64,000 nucleotides of DNA, taken from CAXXOK01 sp964640955 (lineage in GTDB: Bacteria > Bacillota > Clostridia > Christensenellales > Aristaeellaceae). The stretch is taken from assembly GCA_964640955.1 (NCBI GenBank), contig CAZXJI010000008.1, positions 1 through 64,000 on the forward strand, given 5' to 3'. Within the stretch, counting starts at the first letter, position 1. The number at the start of each line of letters is the position of its first letter. A program made the translations under genes and the position numbers. Below are positions 52,969 to 63,610 of this stretch, one piece after another. Below the pieces are notes generated by a model. It made no database searches. It worked only from the letters and a program-made list of their open reading frames with translations, and was not told the origin of the DNA.

Positions 52969-54057
52969 CTATAGGGAAACGCGGCCGATCCCGGACAGGT
53001 GGGAGACGATCTTCTCGCACGCGTGCCCATCGCCGAAGGGGTTGTCCGCTTCCGGCCACACGGGCGCTGCCGTCAGCTTACGCAGGATATCCGCCTGATC
53101 GGGCGCGGCCAGCACGTTGCAGCCGCCCGGCATGGTCTCCGGCCAGACGGCGTAGGGGAACACGGTCACGCAGGGCACGCGGGCGAAGAACGCCTCCCGC
53201 TGCACGCCGCCCGAATCGGTCACCACGCGCACGGCGTGGGAGACCAGCGCCACCGATTCCAGATAGCCCAGCGGCGAAAGCAGCCGGACGTTTTTGAGGC
53301 TCAGGCGGTCGCGCAGCCGCTCCGCCGCGGCGCGGTTGCGCGGGTGCACGGGGTACAGCGTGGGCGCGTCCAGGCTTTCCATGGCCGAAAGGATTTCGGC
53401 GAGCGTTCCGTCGTCGCGCGTGTTCTCCTCCCGGTGGCAGGTGAGGTAGTAAAAGCGCGTCGGCACGGGCACTGCGCTTCCGTCGAGGCCGGGCAGGCTT
53501 TCCGGCAGGCGGCCGCCCGCCCCCCGCCGGTAGTGCATAAACGCGTCCAGCATCGGATCACCGACCAGATAGGCACGTCCGGCGAGGTTTTCCTTTCGCA
53601 GGGCTTCCATGGCGCTGGGCACGCAGGCAAACAGCAGCGTGGCCGTATGGTCGGCGACGATGCGGTTGATCTCCTCGGGGTTGTCAAGCGTTCCCAGCCG
53701 GTTGCCCGCTTCCACGTGGATCACCGGCACGCGCAGCTTGACCGCCGCCAGCGCCGCCGCGAGGGTGGAATTGGTATCGCCGTAGATCAGCAGCGCGTCC
53801 GGCGCTTCCTTTACAAGCACCTCTTCCAGCGCCACGAGCATCCGCGCGGTCATCTGCGCGTGCGTGCCGCCGGAAATGCCCAAGTCGTAATCGGGGCGGG
53901 GAATCTGCAATTGTTCGAAAAACACGTCGCTCATCATCGGGTCGTAGTGTTGGCCGGTGTGCACCAGCACCTCGGCGTGCTCCCCGCGCAGCACCCGCGA
54001 CAGGGTCGCCGCCTTGATGAACTGCGGCCGCGCGCCCACGACGGTAACGATTTTCAC
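52969..54057 (-). CDS. wecB: UDP-N-acetylglucosamine 2-epimerase (non-hydrolysing)
   Basis: This 362-residue GT-B-fold enzyme interconverts UDP-GlcNAc and UDP-ManNAc. VTVVGARPQFIKAATL, VHTGQHYDPMMSDVFF, YGDTNSTLA, HVEAGNR, TCHREENT and TDSGGVQREAFF are all present. The start is GTG 54057; the upstream in-frame sequence does not resemble the family. With the dehydrogenase gene just upstream it supplies UDP-ManNAcA for surface polysaccharide. Confidence 0.93.
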   Translation of the reverse strand: MKIVTVVGARPQFIKAATLSRVLRGEHAEVLVHTGQHYDPMMSDVFFEQLQIPRPDYDLGISGGTHAQMTARMLVALEEVLVKEAPDALLIYGDTNSTLAAALAAVKLRVPVIHVEAGNRLGTLDNPEEINRIVADHTATLLFACVPSAMEALRKENLAGRAYLVGDPMLDAFMHYRRGAGGRLPESLPGLDGSAVPVPTRFYYLTCHREENTRDDGTLAEILSAMESLDAPTLYPVHPRNRAAAERLRDRLSLKNVRLLSPLGYLESVALVSHAVRVVTDSGGVQREAFFARVPCVTVFPYAVWPETMPGGCNVLAAPDQADILRKLTAAPVWPEADNPFGDGHACEKIVSHLSGIGRVSL

Positions 54058-54085
54058 GGTCTCGCCCCCTTCCCGCCCGTTTGGG

Positions 54086-55297
54086 TCACAGCCGGTACGC
54101 GCTCTCCAGCCCCGGAACGTGGCGGGTGTCCAGGACGATCTTGCCGTCAAGCAGCTCCGGACGGCTGCGCAGCTGATCGTGCCCGACCATGACGATCACC
54201 AGATCACACGCGGCCAGGAAGGAATCCAGCGACGCGTGCTGGCAGTCCGTCATCACGGTTTTCACGTACGGGTCGTACACCTGCGGGGCGGGCAGCCCGC
54301 GCTCCCGCGCGGCGGCGAGCAGTTGCAGCGTGGGGCTTTCGCGCGTGTCGTCCACGTTTTCCTTGTAGGTCAGACCATAGAGCCCGACGCGGTTGAAGCC
54401 GGGCACGGAGCGCTCCTCCATGACGGCGAGCGCCCTGTCCAGCACGTAGGCGGGCATGCCGTCGTTCACTTCCCGCGCCGCGCGGATCAGCCGGGCCTCG
54501 GCCGGGTAATCCCCCACGAGGAACCACGGGTCCACCGATATGCAGTGCCCGCCCACGCCCGGCCCCGGCGTTAAAATGTGCACGCGGGGGTGGAGGTTGG
54601 CGATGCGGATAATCTCGTACACGTCCAGGCCGCCCGCGCGGCAGAGGCGGGCCAGCTCGTTGGCGAAGGCGATGTTCACGTCCCGGAAGGTGTTCTCCAC
54701 CACCTTGCTCATCTCGGCGGTGCGGATGTCCGTCAGCACGATTTCCCCTTCGCAGAAGGCCGCGTACATCCGCTTTACGGTCTCGGCGGTCCGCGCGTCG
54801 TCCGCGCCGACGGTGCGGGCGTTGTGGACGAGCTCGTAAACCATGTTGCCGGGGATGATCCTTTCCGGCGCGTGCGCGAGGCGTACCGAGCGGGCGGAAG
54901 CCGCGATGCGCGGGCGCACGACCCGGTCGATGGTTCCGGGGGAGACGGTGGACTCCACCACGATGATCGCGTCCTCGCCGCAGGCGGCCAGCACGTCGTC
55001 CACCGCGCCCGCCACGTAGCGGGCATCCACCTTTTTGCTCTGCGGGTCGTAGGGGGTCGCGACCGCGATAATGTAAACGTCGGCGGGCACGCAGGTCGTG
55101 GCGAACGTAATGCCCTTTTCCACGGCCGCCTGAAACAGCGGTGCCAGCCCCTTCTCCTCGAAGGTCACCCGGCCCGCCTTCAGCTTTTCGACCACGGCGG
55201 GGTTCCGATCCACGCCCGTCACCCGCACACCGCGGGAAGCCAGCATCAGCGCCGTCGGCAGGCCGATGTAGCCCAGCCCGACCACACACACCTTCAT
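54086..55297 (-). CDS. wecC: UDP-N-acetyl-D-mannosaminuronate dehydrogenase
   Basis: This 403-residue enzyme of the UDP-glucose/GDP-mannose dehydrogenase family has the N-terminal NAD fold VCVVGLGYIGLPTALML and the catalytic Cys in GPGVGGHCISVDPWFL. GLTYKENVDDTRESP marks the C-terminal substrate domain. The pairing with wecB points to UDP-ManNAc as substrate. The ribosome site before ATG 55297 is weak (GGAAC). It has its own promoter. Confidence 0.9.
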   Translation of the reverse strand: MKVCVVGLGYIGLPTALMLASRGVRVTGVDRNPAVVEKLKAGRVTFEEKGLAPLFQAAVEKGITFATTCVPADVYIIAVATPYDPQSKKVDARYVAGAVDDVLAACGEDAIIVVESTVSPGTIDRVVRPRIAASARSVRLAHAPERIIPGNMVYELVHNARTVGADDARTAETVKRMYAAFCEGEIVLTDIRTAEMSKVVENTFRDVNIAFANELARLCRAGGLDVYEIIRIANLHPRVHILTPGPGVGGHCISVDPWFLVGDYPAEARLIRAAREVNDGMPAYVLDRALAVMEERSVPGFNRVGLYGLTYKENVDDTRESPTLQLLAAARERGLPAPQVYDPYVKTVMTDCQHASLDSFLAACDLVIVMVGHDQLRSRPELLDGKIVLDTRHVPGLESAYRL

Positions 55298-55331
55298 GCA
55301 AGTTCCACATCCCATCCGTAAGCTAACGTAT

Positions 55332-55360
55332 AGTATACGCCGCATCGGCCTTCGCGTAAA
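55332..55360 (-). promoter_or_regulatory. Promoter of wecC-wecB
   Basis: On the minus strand TTTACG (55355-55360) and TATACT (55332-55337) have a 17-bp spacer. It lies in the 79-bp gap after the glycosyltransferase genes, so the nucleotide-sugar genes may be expressed separately. Confidence 0.6.
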
Positions 55361-55376
55361 GCGCCCCGGAGGCGGT

Positions 55377-56678
55377 TCACTCGCCGTCGATCAGCCGCGC
55401 GAAGGCGGCGGCCATGCCCGCGCTCTGGAACGCGGCGACCGCGGCCGCATCGGGCGCGTAGGCGGGCGGCTCGCCGCCGACGAAGCGGTCGTACTGCATC
55501 CGAACGTAGGCTTTCAGCTGCCGGTACGCCTCTTCGCCCCCGGCCTGCTCGCAGCAGAAGCCCACGTGGGCCTTCCGCATCACGGCGGCGACCTCGCTAA
55601 GCGGCAGATCGCCGGAAACGCAGCAGACGACCGGCATGGCGAGCATCAGGTATTCCAACAGCTTTCCGGGCAGGTTGCCCTGCCGGGTCCGATCGTTCCA
55701 GGCGGCCAGCAGCAGCACGTGCGCCGACTTTTGCAGCTTGAGCGATTCGTCCCGAGGGAGGAAGCCGCGGCCCTCCAGGCAATCGGCGAGGCCCGCCGCC
55801 GTCGCCTGGCTCACGAAGCCGCCGGTGTCCCGCCCCGCGTAGACCAGCGCGATCTTTTCCCGATCGGCCGCGCCCTCGTCGATCAGCTCCCGAACCGCCC
55901 TGAAAAACGGCGACAGGTCGCGCTGCGCCCCGTACATCTGCCCGCAGTGGACGAAGGTCAGCCTGTCCAGGCGCTTCGGGGGAAAGCTAAGGCCGCGCAG
56001 GTCTTCCGCGTCGAACGCGTTGTAGATCACCTGCCCGATGTCCGAAAAGCCCATGACCTTCAAATATCCCGCGGAAGCGGCGGTTACGGCGTCCGCGTTT
56101 TCACGCACGTCGCGCAGGTAGCGTTTCAGCCGGCCCTTCTGCCGGGGGAAAGGCACGGCGGCCTCGTCCCGGAAATCGGCGATCCACCGGTCGGCCAGCC
56201 CCATGCGCTTCACCTTTCGCGCCACGGTGTGCACGCTCAGCGGCCCGTAGGTGGAGAGCACCGCGTCGTAATGCCCGTTCAGGCCCCGCGCCGTCCGCAC
56301 GCAGGCGCGGGCGAAAGCCGCGTCCGCACGGTCGTACAGCCACAGGTAAACCGCGTCGATCAGCCGCCTGCGCCACCGCGGCCCGGCGGGCGAAGGCGGC
56401 GAAGCCGCCGCGGGCTTTTGGGCGTTCGCCGGGCGCGCACGCCTGCGCCGGTGCAAAAAGCCCAGCAGGCTTCGCACCGGCACCGGCCGCACGTCCGCAA
56501 GCTCCGCAAGGTCGCGCGCAAGCAAAGGGTCTTGAACTCCGCCCGGATCGGCGCCGCAGAGCACCGTGACCGCGTACCCCATGCGGGTCAGGTATTTGGC
56601 CAGCTTGGTGGGCCGCACCGCGCCGATGGCGTTTTGCGGGGCGAAATAGGCGCTGATGATCAAAACGCGTTTTTTCAC
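55377..56678 (-). CDS. Glycosyltransferase (GT4-like), long insert form
   Basis: This 433-residue protein starts at GTG 56678 with VLIISAYFAPQNAIGAVRPTK, a start typical of WcaI/WbuB-type GT4 enzymes. A basic Pro/Ala-rich segment sits near residues 75-105. The donor domain includes LTFVHCGQMYGAQRDLSPFF and LPGKLLEYLMLAMPVVC, where the GT4 Glu site lies. The GTG overlaps the stop of the upstream glycosyltransferase (GTGA). Confidence 0.85.
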   Translation of the reverse strand: MKKRVLIISAYFAPQNAIGAVRPTKLAKYLTRMGYAVTVLCGADPGGVQDPLLARDLAELADVRPVPVRSLLGFLHRRRRARPANAQKPAAASPPSPAGPRWRRRLIDAVYLWLYDRADAAFARACVRTARGLNGHYDAVLSTYGPLSVHTVARKVKRMGLADRWIADFRDEAAVPFPRQKGRLKRYLRDVRENADAVTAASAGYLKVMGFSDIGQVIYNAFDAEDLRGLSFPPKRLDRLTFVHCGQMYGAQRDLSPFFRAVRELIDEGAADREKIALVYAGRDTGGFVSQATAAGLADCLEGRGFLPRDESLKLQKSAHVLLLAAWNDRTRQGNLPGKLLEYLMLAMPVVCCVSGDLPLSEVAAVMRKAHVGFCCEQAGGEEAYRQLKAYVRMQYDRFVGGEPPAYAPDAAAVAAFQSAGMAAAFARLIDGE

Positions 56679-57916
56679 GGCTTGTCCGCCTCCCCGGCGA
56701 CTTCCGGAAACAGCTTCGCAAGCAAAGCGTCGCTTCGGCAGCGCTCGTTCCAGCGCGCCTGCGCGGCCGCGCGCAGGGTTTCGGCTTCCGCCCGGCTCAA
56801 CCCGGCGAGCCAGCCGAGCGCCTCCCGTACCGCCTCGGCACCGCCCTCGGGAGCGTACAGGCGGCCGATCTGCCCGTCCACCAGCTCCGGAATGCCACCG
56901 ACGCGCGGCGCGATGACCGTAAGCCCCGCGCGCATCGCCTCCATGATGGATACGGGCACGCCCTCGCTGCGGCTGACGTTGATAAACGCGTCGAAGGGCC
57001 GCGAGGCGTAGATCGCCTGCACCTGTTCCCGCTCCACCGTTCCGGTGATCTCGTAGCGCACGCCCGGAAGCGAGCCGAGCTGCTGCCTGGCGTAGGTGCG
57101 CACGTCCTCCTCCTGCTCGCCGCCGCCGATATGCGTCCAGTAGACGGGCGCGCCCCGCCAGCCGGCCAGCGCGTCGATCAGCAGCGGCAGCTGCTTGATG
57201 TCGATGACGGCCGAACAGCTGACCAGGCGCAGCACGCCGTCCATGAAAAAAGGCGGAGGCAGGCGGGTTTCGGCCTTGGAACCGGCGGAGCCCATGCCGA
57301 TTACGCTGAGCTTTTCCGCCGGCACGGCGACGCAGGCGGCCAGCTGCGCGCGCGCGGCTTCGCTGATGGGGTAGAGGCCGTCCAGCGTGCGGGCCAGGAA
57401 GCGCTTCATCAGATAGGGGTTCAGGGGGTTGCGCTCCGGGTCCACGTCGAAGGCGTGTCCCCGCGCCACGGCGTGCGCCTCGGGCCGCCGCCGCTTGCAA
57501 AGCGCCGCGGCGAACCCCTCGTAGCTCATCCAGAAGGCATAGAGCGTTACGCGTTCGTTGCGCCGCAGCATCGCCCGGGCCCAGTTGGCGAGCATCAGCC
57601 CGCGCGTGGCGAACAGGAGCAACTTGGCCGCCGCGACGGGCGTCCACCGGCCGTCCCGCAGCAAATGGAACTGCTCGCGCCAGAGCTCCGGCAGGAAGGG
57701 CGCGCGCAGCTTGGCGCGCAGCTCGCCCAGCGCCGGGCGGGACGCGTGCACGTCCGTGGGACGGGGGTCGGTCAGTTCCGCCACGCCGTAATAGCTGCAC
57801 AGCACCACGCGGTCGAAGTGCGCAAGCAGCCAGGGAAGTTCCTGCAGCATGAACGGGTCGGGCTTTCCCGCGCCGTCCAGCGCGCAGGAGCTGAAATAGA
57901 CGACCGTGTTTTTCAT
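56675..57916 (-). CDS. Glycosyltransferase family 4 protein
   Basis: This 413-residue GT-B enzyme has the GT4 donor-site signature in FDAFINVSRSEGVPVSIMEAM, with the E-x7-E spacing, and GGIPELVDG after it. RGHAFDVDPERNP lies in the acceptor half. ATGA overlaps tie it to its neighbours. The sugar is unknown. Confidence 0.88.
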   Translation of the reverse strand: MKNTVVYFSSCALDGAGKPDPFMLQELPWLLAHFDRVVLCSYYGVAELTDPRPTDVHASRPALGELRAKLRAPFLPELWREQFHLLRDGRWTPVAAAKLLLFATRGLMLANWARAMLRRNERVTLYAFWMSYEGFAAALCKRRRPEAHAVARGHAFDVDPERNPLNPYLMKRFLARTLDGLYPISEAARAQLAACVAVPAEKLSVIGMGSAGSKAETRLPPPFFMDGVLRLVSCSAVIDIKQLPLLIDALAGWRGAPVYWTHIGGGEQEEDVRTYARQQLGSLPGVRYEITGTVEREQVQAIYASRPFDAFINVSRSEGVPVSIMEAMRAGLTVIAPRVGGIPELVDGQIGRLYAPEGGAEAVREALGWLAGLSRAEAETLRAAAQARWNERCRSDALLAKLFPEVAGEADKP

Positions 57917-59049
57917 GCTCGTACCCTTTCCAGCACCCCGCGCAGCACGCCTTCCCAGGAAAGGCGCTCCCGCGCGTAGGCACGCATGGTTTCGCCCAGC
58001 GCCGCGTCGCTTTTCGTGCGGCGGGCGAAGGCGACGACCGCTTCCATGTCGACGGGGGTATCGTCGTTGGACACCCGCAGGGCGAAAGCCGCGTCCGGGG
58101 GCAGCGCGGGATCGTCCACGGCGGAGAGGAAGGGCAAACCCCGCGCCATATACTCCCGAAGCTTGAGCGTCATGCCCCGCGCGATGCCGTAGCGGTACAT
58201 CCCCAGGCTGCCCACGCCCACGTCGCAGCGGGCGATCAGCCCGTCCAGCTCCCGCCCGTACAGGGGACCGTGGAACGTGACGCGATCCGTAAGCCCCAGT
58301 TCCTCCGCGAGCGCGCGCCATGTTTTGAGCGAACCGTCCCCGTCGCCGCCGGCAAACTCGATGCGCACGTCCGCCTCGCCCCGGTAAGCCGCCAGCGAGC
58401 GCAGGATGCGGTCGTACCCGTGCCAGCCGCTCATGCTGGCCAGCGCCAGCAGGCGCACGGTCGGGTCGGCGGCGTTGGGCGCATGGGGGGCGAAGGCGGA
58501 CACGTCCACGCCGTTGGCGATGTTCACGGCCGGGCGGCCGTTAAGCGTCCCCTCCACCGGCGCGCCGATGAGCGTATACAGGTCGACCAGCGGGTGGATG
58601 CGGCTCAGCACCCGGTCGGTATAGCGGAACACCTGCCGCCGCAGGAAGAAGCGGTCGTTTTCCGCCTCCTTGGGATAGGTGGGGTATTCCAGCACCAGCT
58701 TCCCGCCCCGGGTCTTGAGCATGCGCACGGTGGAAAGCGCCCCGGCGAAGGTGGGCATGTAGCGCAGGTAGAGCACGTCCACGGGCATAAGCTGCATGGC
58801 CTTGCGCGCGGCGGTCATCAGATCGGCGAAGATGCGGGTGTGGTCGTAGCCGGGCAGGCGGGCGAAGGAGGTGCGGATGAGCTTCACCGGCCGATCCCCG
58901 CCGATCAGGTACATGCCTTCTTCTCTCCAGCCGACGCAGTACGCGTTCCACCCCAGCGCGCGGGCTGCGGCCATCTGCCCGTCGAACTTGGTCTGCAGGT
59001 TTTCCCGCCGGTGGAGAGGGTATTTCATCAAAAACAGGATCGTCGGCAT
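57913..59049 (-). CDS. Glycosyltransferase family 4-like protein
   Basis: This 378-residue protein starts MPTILFLMKYPLHRRENLQT. The donor domain contains LLALASMSGWHGYDRILRSL and DVGVGSLGMYRYGIARGMTL followed by KLREYMARGLPFLSA. The GT-B layout and position in the run support a role in building the repeat unit. It overlaps the next gene by ATGA and the previous one by a single base. Confidence 0.82.
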   Translation of the reverse strand: MPTILFLMKYPLHRRENLQTKFDGQMAAARALGWNAYCVGWREEGMYLIGGDRPVKLIRTSFARLPGYDHTRIFADLMTAARKAMQLMPVDVLYLRYMPTFAGALSTVRMLKTRGGKLVLEYPTYPKEAENDRFFLRRQVFRYTDRVLSRIHPLVDLYTLIGAPVEGTLNGRPAVNIANGVDVSAFAPHAPNAADPTVRLLALASMSGWHGYDRILRSLAAYRGEADVRIEFAGGDGDGSLKTWRALAEELGLTDRVTFHGPLYGRELDGLIARCDVGVGSLGMYRYGIARGMTLKLREYMARGLPFLSAVDDPALPPDAAFALRVSNDDTPVDMEAVVAFARRTKSDAALGETMRAYARERLSWEGVLRGVLERVRA

Positions 59050-60173
59050 CAGCGCGCCTCCTCAAGCAGCTCGCGGTACAGCGAAGCCATGCGCGCAAGC
59101 ACGCTGGTAAGCCCGTAGGGCCGGATGGCCTCGCGGTTGCGCCTTCCCATGGCCTCGCGAAGGGCGGAGGAGGTAAGGATTTGCCCAAGCGCCCCGGCCA
59201 TGCCGGGGGCGTCCGTCGGGGCGCGCAGGTAACCGCCCTCGCCCTCGGCGATCAGGTCGGCGCTGCCGCGGACGTTGGAAACCACGCAGGGCAGGCCCGC
59301 GGCCATCGCCTCCATCAGCGACACGGGCAGCCCCTCCTGCAGGGAGGGGAACAGAAACGCGTCCGACGCCGAAAGCAGCGCCGCCACGTCGGTGCGGAAG
59401 CCCAGGAAGCGCGCCCGGTCGGACACGTTCAGCGCCTGCGCAAGCGCCCTGAGCGCCTCCTCGTCCCGGCCCGTGCCGCAGAACAGCAGCGTTACGCCCG
59501 GCAGCTTCGCAAGCGCGCGCAGACAGGTTTCGTGGTTCTTGCGCGGAATATGCTCGCCCACGGTGATCACCACGGGGTCGCCGGGGGCGATGCCCAGCGC
59601 CGCGCGCACGGCGGCGCGATCCGGCGGCGCGTCGAACCGGGACAGATCCACGCCCACGCCCTCGACCAGCGCCGTCCGTCCGGCCCGGAACCGCTTCGCG
59701 CGCGCGTAATCCTCCGCGTTGATGGTAATCAGCAGGTCGGTGCAGCGCGCCAGAAAGCGCTCTGCCGGGTAGTAGAGGAGCCAGTTGACGAGCGGCGCGC
59801 CCGTAAAGAAATGAAAACCGTGCGCCGTGTACACGACCCGCGTGCCCGCCTTGCGCGCCTTGCGGGCGGCGAGGCGCGTCAGCATCCCGCCCACGGGCGT
59901 GTGGCAGTGCACCAGCGCGTAAGTTTCGCTGTCGATCAGGTTTTGAAGCGCCCGGTACACGCCGCGGTTGCCGGGGCTGAGCGGACTGCGCTCGAAAGGC
60001 AGGTCGATATAGCGGTCGCAGCCGGGCACGACGGGGTTCGCTTCCCCGGTATCGTTGCGGGCGCAGCAGTGCACCTCGTACCCCTGCTGCCGGAACCACT
60101 GCATGTAGGGCACGTGAAACACGAGAATGTGCCCGCGCAGCACGGTAGCGACGAACAGTACTTTTTTCTTCAT
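59049..60173 (-). CDS. Glycosyltransferase family 4 protein (EpsD-like)
   Basis: This 374-residue GT4 enzyme has the N-terminal HILVFHVPYMQWFRQQGYEV, the HCHTPVGGMLTRLAAR and YTAHGFHFF motifs, and FLFPSLQEGLPVSLMEAMAA carrying the E-x7-E site. This pattern is like EpsD and CapM proteins that add a sugar early in exopolysaccharide assembly. It overlaps the epimerase gene by ATGA. Confidence 0.88.
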   Translation of the reverse strand: MKKKVLFVATVLRGHILVFHVPYMQWFRQQGYEVHCCARNDTGEANPVVPGCDRYIDLPFERSPLSPGNRGVYRALQNLIDSETYALVHCHTPVGGMLTRLAARKARKAGTRVVYTAHGFHFFTGAPLVNWLLYYPAERFLARCTDLLITINAEDYARAKRFRAGRTALVEGVGVDLSRFDAPPDRAAVRAALGIAPGDPVVITVGEHIPRKNHETCLRALAKLPGVTLLFCGTGRDEEALRALAQALNVSDRARFLGFRTDVAALLSASDAFLFPSLQEGLPVSLMEAMAAGLPCVVSNVRGSADLIAEGEGGYLRAPTDAPGMAGALGQILTSSALREAMGRRNREAIRPYGLTSVLARMASLYRELLEEAR

Positions 60174-61024
60174 GCCCCGGCCTCCGTGACGCGGATGGAA
60201 TCGGTAAACGATACTTCCTCCGCCGGGCGGAAGGCGTCGCTCATGCGCTGGTCATAGGTCAGCGTTCCGAACACCTTGCCCATAGCGCCGACCCGCCGGG
60301 CGAGCGCGCCGAGCAGCAGGCCCGCCCCCCGCGGCCGCCACAGGCGCCGGCCGTGGGCAAGCGCAATCTGTTCGGCCAGCTCGCCGGTGGAAACGTATTC
60401 GCGGTTCTGGGGAAAGTACAGCCCGCCCTCGCCGCTTTCAAGGAGCGCCTCCATAAAGGCGCAGAGCGTATCCACGTAGAGCATGCTGCGCTCGTTGTTC
60501 ACCCGGGGGAACAGCGGCAAGCTTTGGATCAGCACGGAAAGCCGGGGATAGTTGCCCCGGCAGCCGGGCCCGTAGATCATCGGCGGCCGGAGCACGGCCA
60601 CGCGGAAATCGTCGCCCGCCAGGGCGCCCAGGTCGGTTTCGGCGGCGAGCTTGCTTCGGCCGTAGGCTGTCGCGGGCGCGGGCCGGGTGTCCGCGCCGAT
60701 GCGCCCGACGGTCAGGCCGTACACGCTCATGGAGCTGAAAAACACGAACTGTTTGACGCCCGCGGCTTTGGCAGCCTTGGCCACCTCCACCGCCAGCACG
60801 TGGTTCACGGCGTCGTAGAGCGGGGCGTTTTGCGGCGTTTCCTTCTGGTGCGCGATCCCCGCGACCAGCACCGCCGCGTCGAAGGGCGAAAAATCGAACG
60901 CCCTCCATGCGTCTGTGCGCAGGCCGACCGTGCGCGTTTCAAAGCGCCCGGGTTCGCGCCCGAGCCAATCGGCGATCTTTCCGCCCAGATAGCTGCCTTC
61001 CCCCGCGATCAAAACCCGTATCAT
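60170..61024 (-). CDS. NAD-dependent sugar epimerase/dehydratase
   Basis: This 284-residue extended SDR has the nucleotide motif AGEGSYLGGKI and the catalytic YGRSK, with SSMSVYG supplying the Ser. It lies between the initiating sugar transferase and the EpsD-like enzyme, a common place for enzymes that tailor a UDP-sugar or act as its C4 reductase. It starts at ATG 61024 inside the previous stop. The substrate is unknown. Confidence 0.85.
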   Translation of the reverse strand: MIRVLIAGEGSYLGGKIADWLGREPGRFETRTVGLRTDAWRAFDFSPFDAAVLVAGIAHQKETPQNAPLYDAVNHVLAVEVAKAAKAAGVKQFVFFSSMSVYGLTVGRIGADTRPAPATAYGRSKLAAETDLGALAGDDFRVAVLRPPMIYGPGCRGNYPRLSVLIQSLPLFPRVNNERSMLYVDTLCAFMEALLESGEGGLYFPQNREYVSTGELAEQIALAHGRRLWRPRGAGLLLGALARRVGAMGKVFGTLTYDQRMSDAFRPAEEVSFTDSIRVTEAGA

Positions 61025-61647
61025 GGCTTGTCCTCCGTGCGTTTGCCGGCGTAGCGCCGCCCTTCCCGGCCCTCGGCGATGCCCTCCCGCCGGAACACCT
61101 TGACGACGGTGAGGACGAAACACCGGATGTCCGTTGAGAAGCGCACGTCCCCGGCGTATTCGCCGTCCAGCCGGGCCTTCTCCTTCAGTGAGAGGTCGTC
61201 GCGCCCGCTGACCTGCGCCAGTCCGCTCAGACCCGGGCGCGCGGCGTTGGCGCCGAAGGCGTCGCGCAGGGCCAGCAGATCGTCCTGGTTCCACAGGGCG
61301 GGGCGGGGGCCGATAAAGGACATCTGCCCCAGCAGGATGTTAAAAAGCTGAGGGAGCTCGTCCAGACTGGTTTTGCGAAGCACCCGCCCGCTGCGGGTGA
61401 TGTAGCGGGCGGAATCGCGCAGCTCATGGGTAGGCACGTCGTGCGGGGCGTCCTGCCGCATGGTGCGGAACTTGAAAATCTCAAAAAGCTCCCGATCCCG
61501 GCCGACGCGCTTCTGCCGAAACAGCACCGGGCCGTGGGAATCCAGCTTGACCCACACGGCGATCAGGATCAGCAGCGGCGAGAACGCGGCCAGGCTGAGC
61601 ACGGACAGGACGATATCGAGCGCGCGTTTGCCAAACCGTCGGTACAT
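61021..61647 (-). CDS. Initiating sugar phosphate transferase (PglC/EpsL-like)
   Basis: This 208-residue protein is the short monotopic form of the bacterial sugar transferase family. It has one N-terminal membrane helix (about 10-33), then LFRQKRVGRDRELFEIFKFR, LRKTSLDELPQLFNIL and MSFIGPRPALW. The catalytic Asp-Glu pair is in TSLDELPQ. It places the first sugar phosphate on undecaprenyl phosphate, so it starts the repeat unit made by this cluster. GAGGAGG lies upstream. A weak hairpin with T-runs lies in the 100-bp gap before it; no clear promoter was seen. Confidence 0.93.
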   Translation of the reverse strand: MYRRFGKRALDIVLSVLSLAAFSPLLILIAVWVKLDSHGPVLFRQKRVGRDRELFEIFKFRTMRQDAPHDVPTHELRDSARYITRSGRVLRKTSLDELPQLFNILLGQMSFIGPRPALWNQDDLLALRDAFGANAARPGLSGLAQVSGRDDLSLKEKARLDGEYAGDVRFSTDIRCFVLTVVKVFRREGIAEGREGRRYAGKRTEDKP

Positions 61648-61747
61648 GCGCCTGCGCCTCCTCTATGCCTGCGCCGCTCCCGCGCGCCGCCGAAAGGGCG
61701 GGAGCGGAAAACGACGAAAAATCGGAACCGGGTCCCACGGGCGTTCT

Positions 61748-62188
61748 TCAGGGAAGAACCGTCCCGGCGGCCCGTGCGGAAAAATCGAGCTGATCGTAAA
61801 ACTTGAGCAGGGTTTTTTCGCCGATGCCCTTGACCATCGTCAGGTCTTCCGGGTAATCGAAGGGGCCGGCGGCCGTCCGTTCGTCCACAATGGCCTGCGC
61901 CAGCGCGGGGCCCACGCCGCGGAGCGCCTCGAGCGCCTGCGCGTCGGCGGTGTTCACGTCCACGCTGCCCAAGGGCCAATCGACGGTCGTCCGATCGCTG
62001 CCGTCGGGCCGGGCCGCGTAGACGGTCTGCCGGGCGAAAGGGCCCGCCGCGCGGTGCGCGTACACCGGCAGCAGGCAGAAAAGCAGCGCGACCGCGGCGC
62101 AGGCGCCCGCCCGGAGGCCGGCGTGCGCGCGGGGGCGGGACGGCCCTGCGGCCGTCCCGCCGAGGAGCGCGCGTTCAGCGTGTGCCAT
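61748..62188 (-). CDS. ComEA-like helix-hairpin-helix protein
   Basis: This 146-residue protein has a membrane anchor at about 28-44 and a C-terminal double helix-hairpin-helix DNA-binding domain (SVDVNTADAQALEALRGVGP at about 75-94, VKGIGEKTLLKFYD later). ComEA binds DNA at the cell surface during uptake. It lacks the SLBB domain of the longer form. It follows cysS by 21 bp, and its stop lies in a small hairpin. Confidence 0.8.
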   Translation of the reverse strand: MAHAERALLGGTAAGPSRPRAHAGLRAGACAAVALLFCLLPVYAHRAAGPFARQTVYAARPDGSDRTTVDWPLGSVDVNTADAQALEALRGVGPALAQAIVDERTAAGPFDYPEDLTMVKGIGEKTLLKFYDQLDFSARAAGTVLP

Positions 62189-62209
62189 GCGTTCTCCCTC
62201 CGCGCGGGC

Positions 62210-63596
<1,387 letters not shown>

Positions 63597-63610
<14 letters not shown>

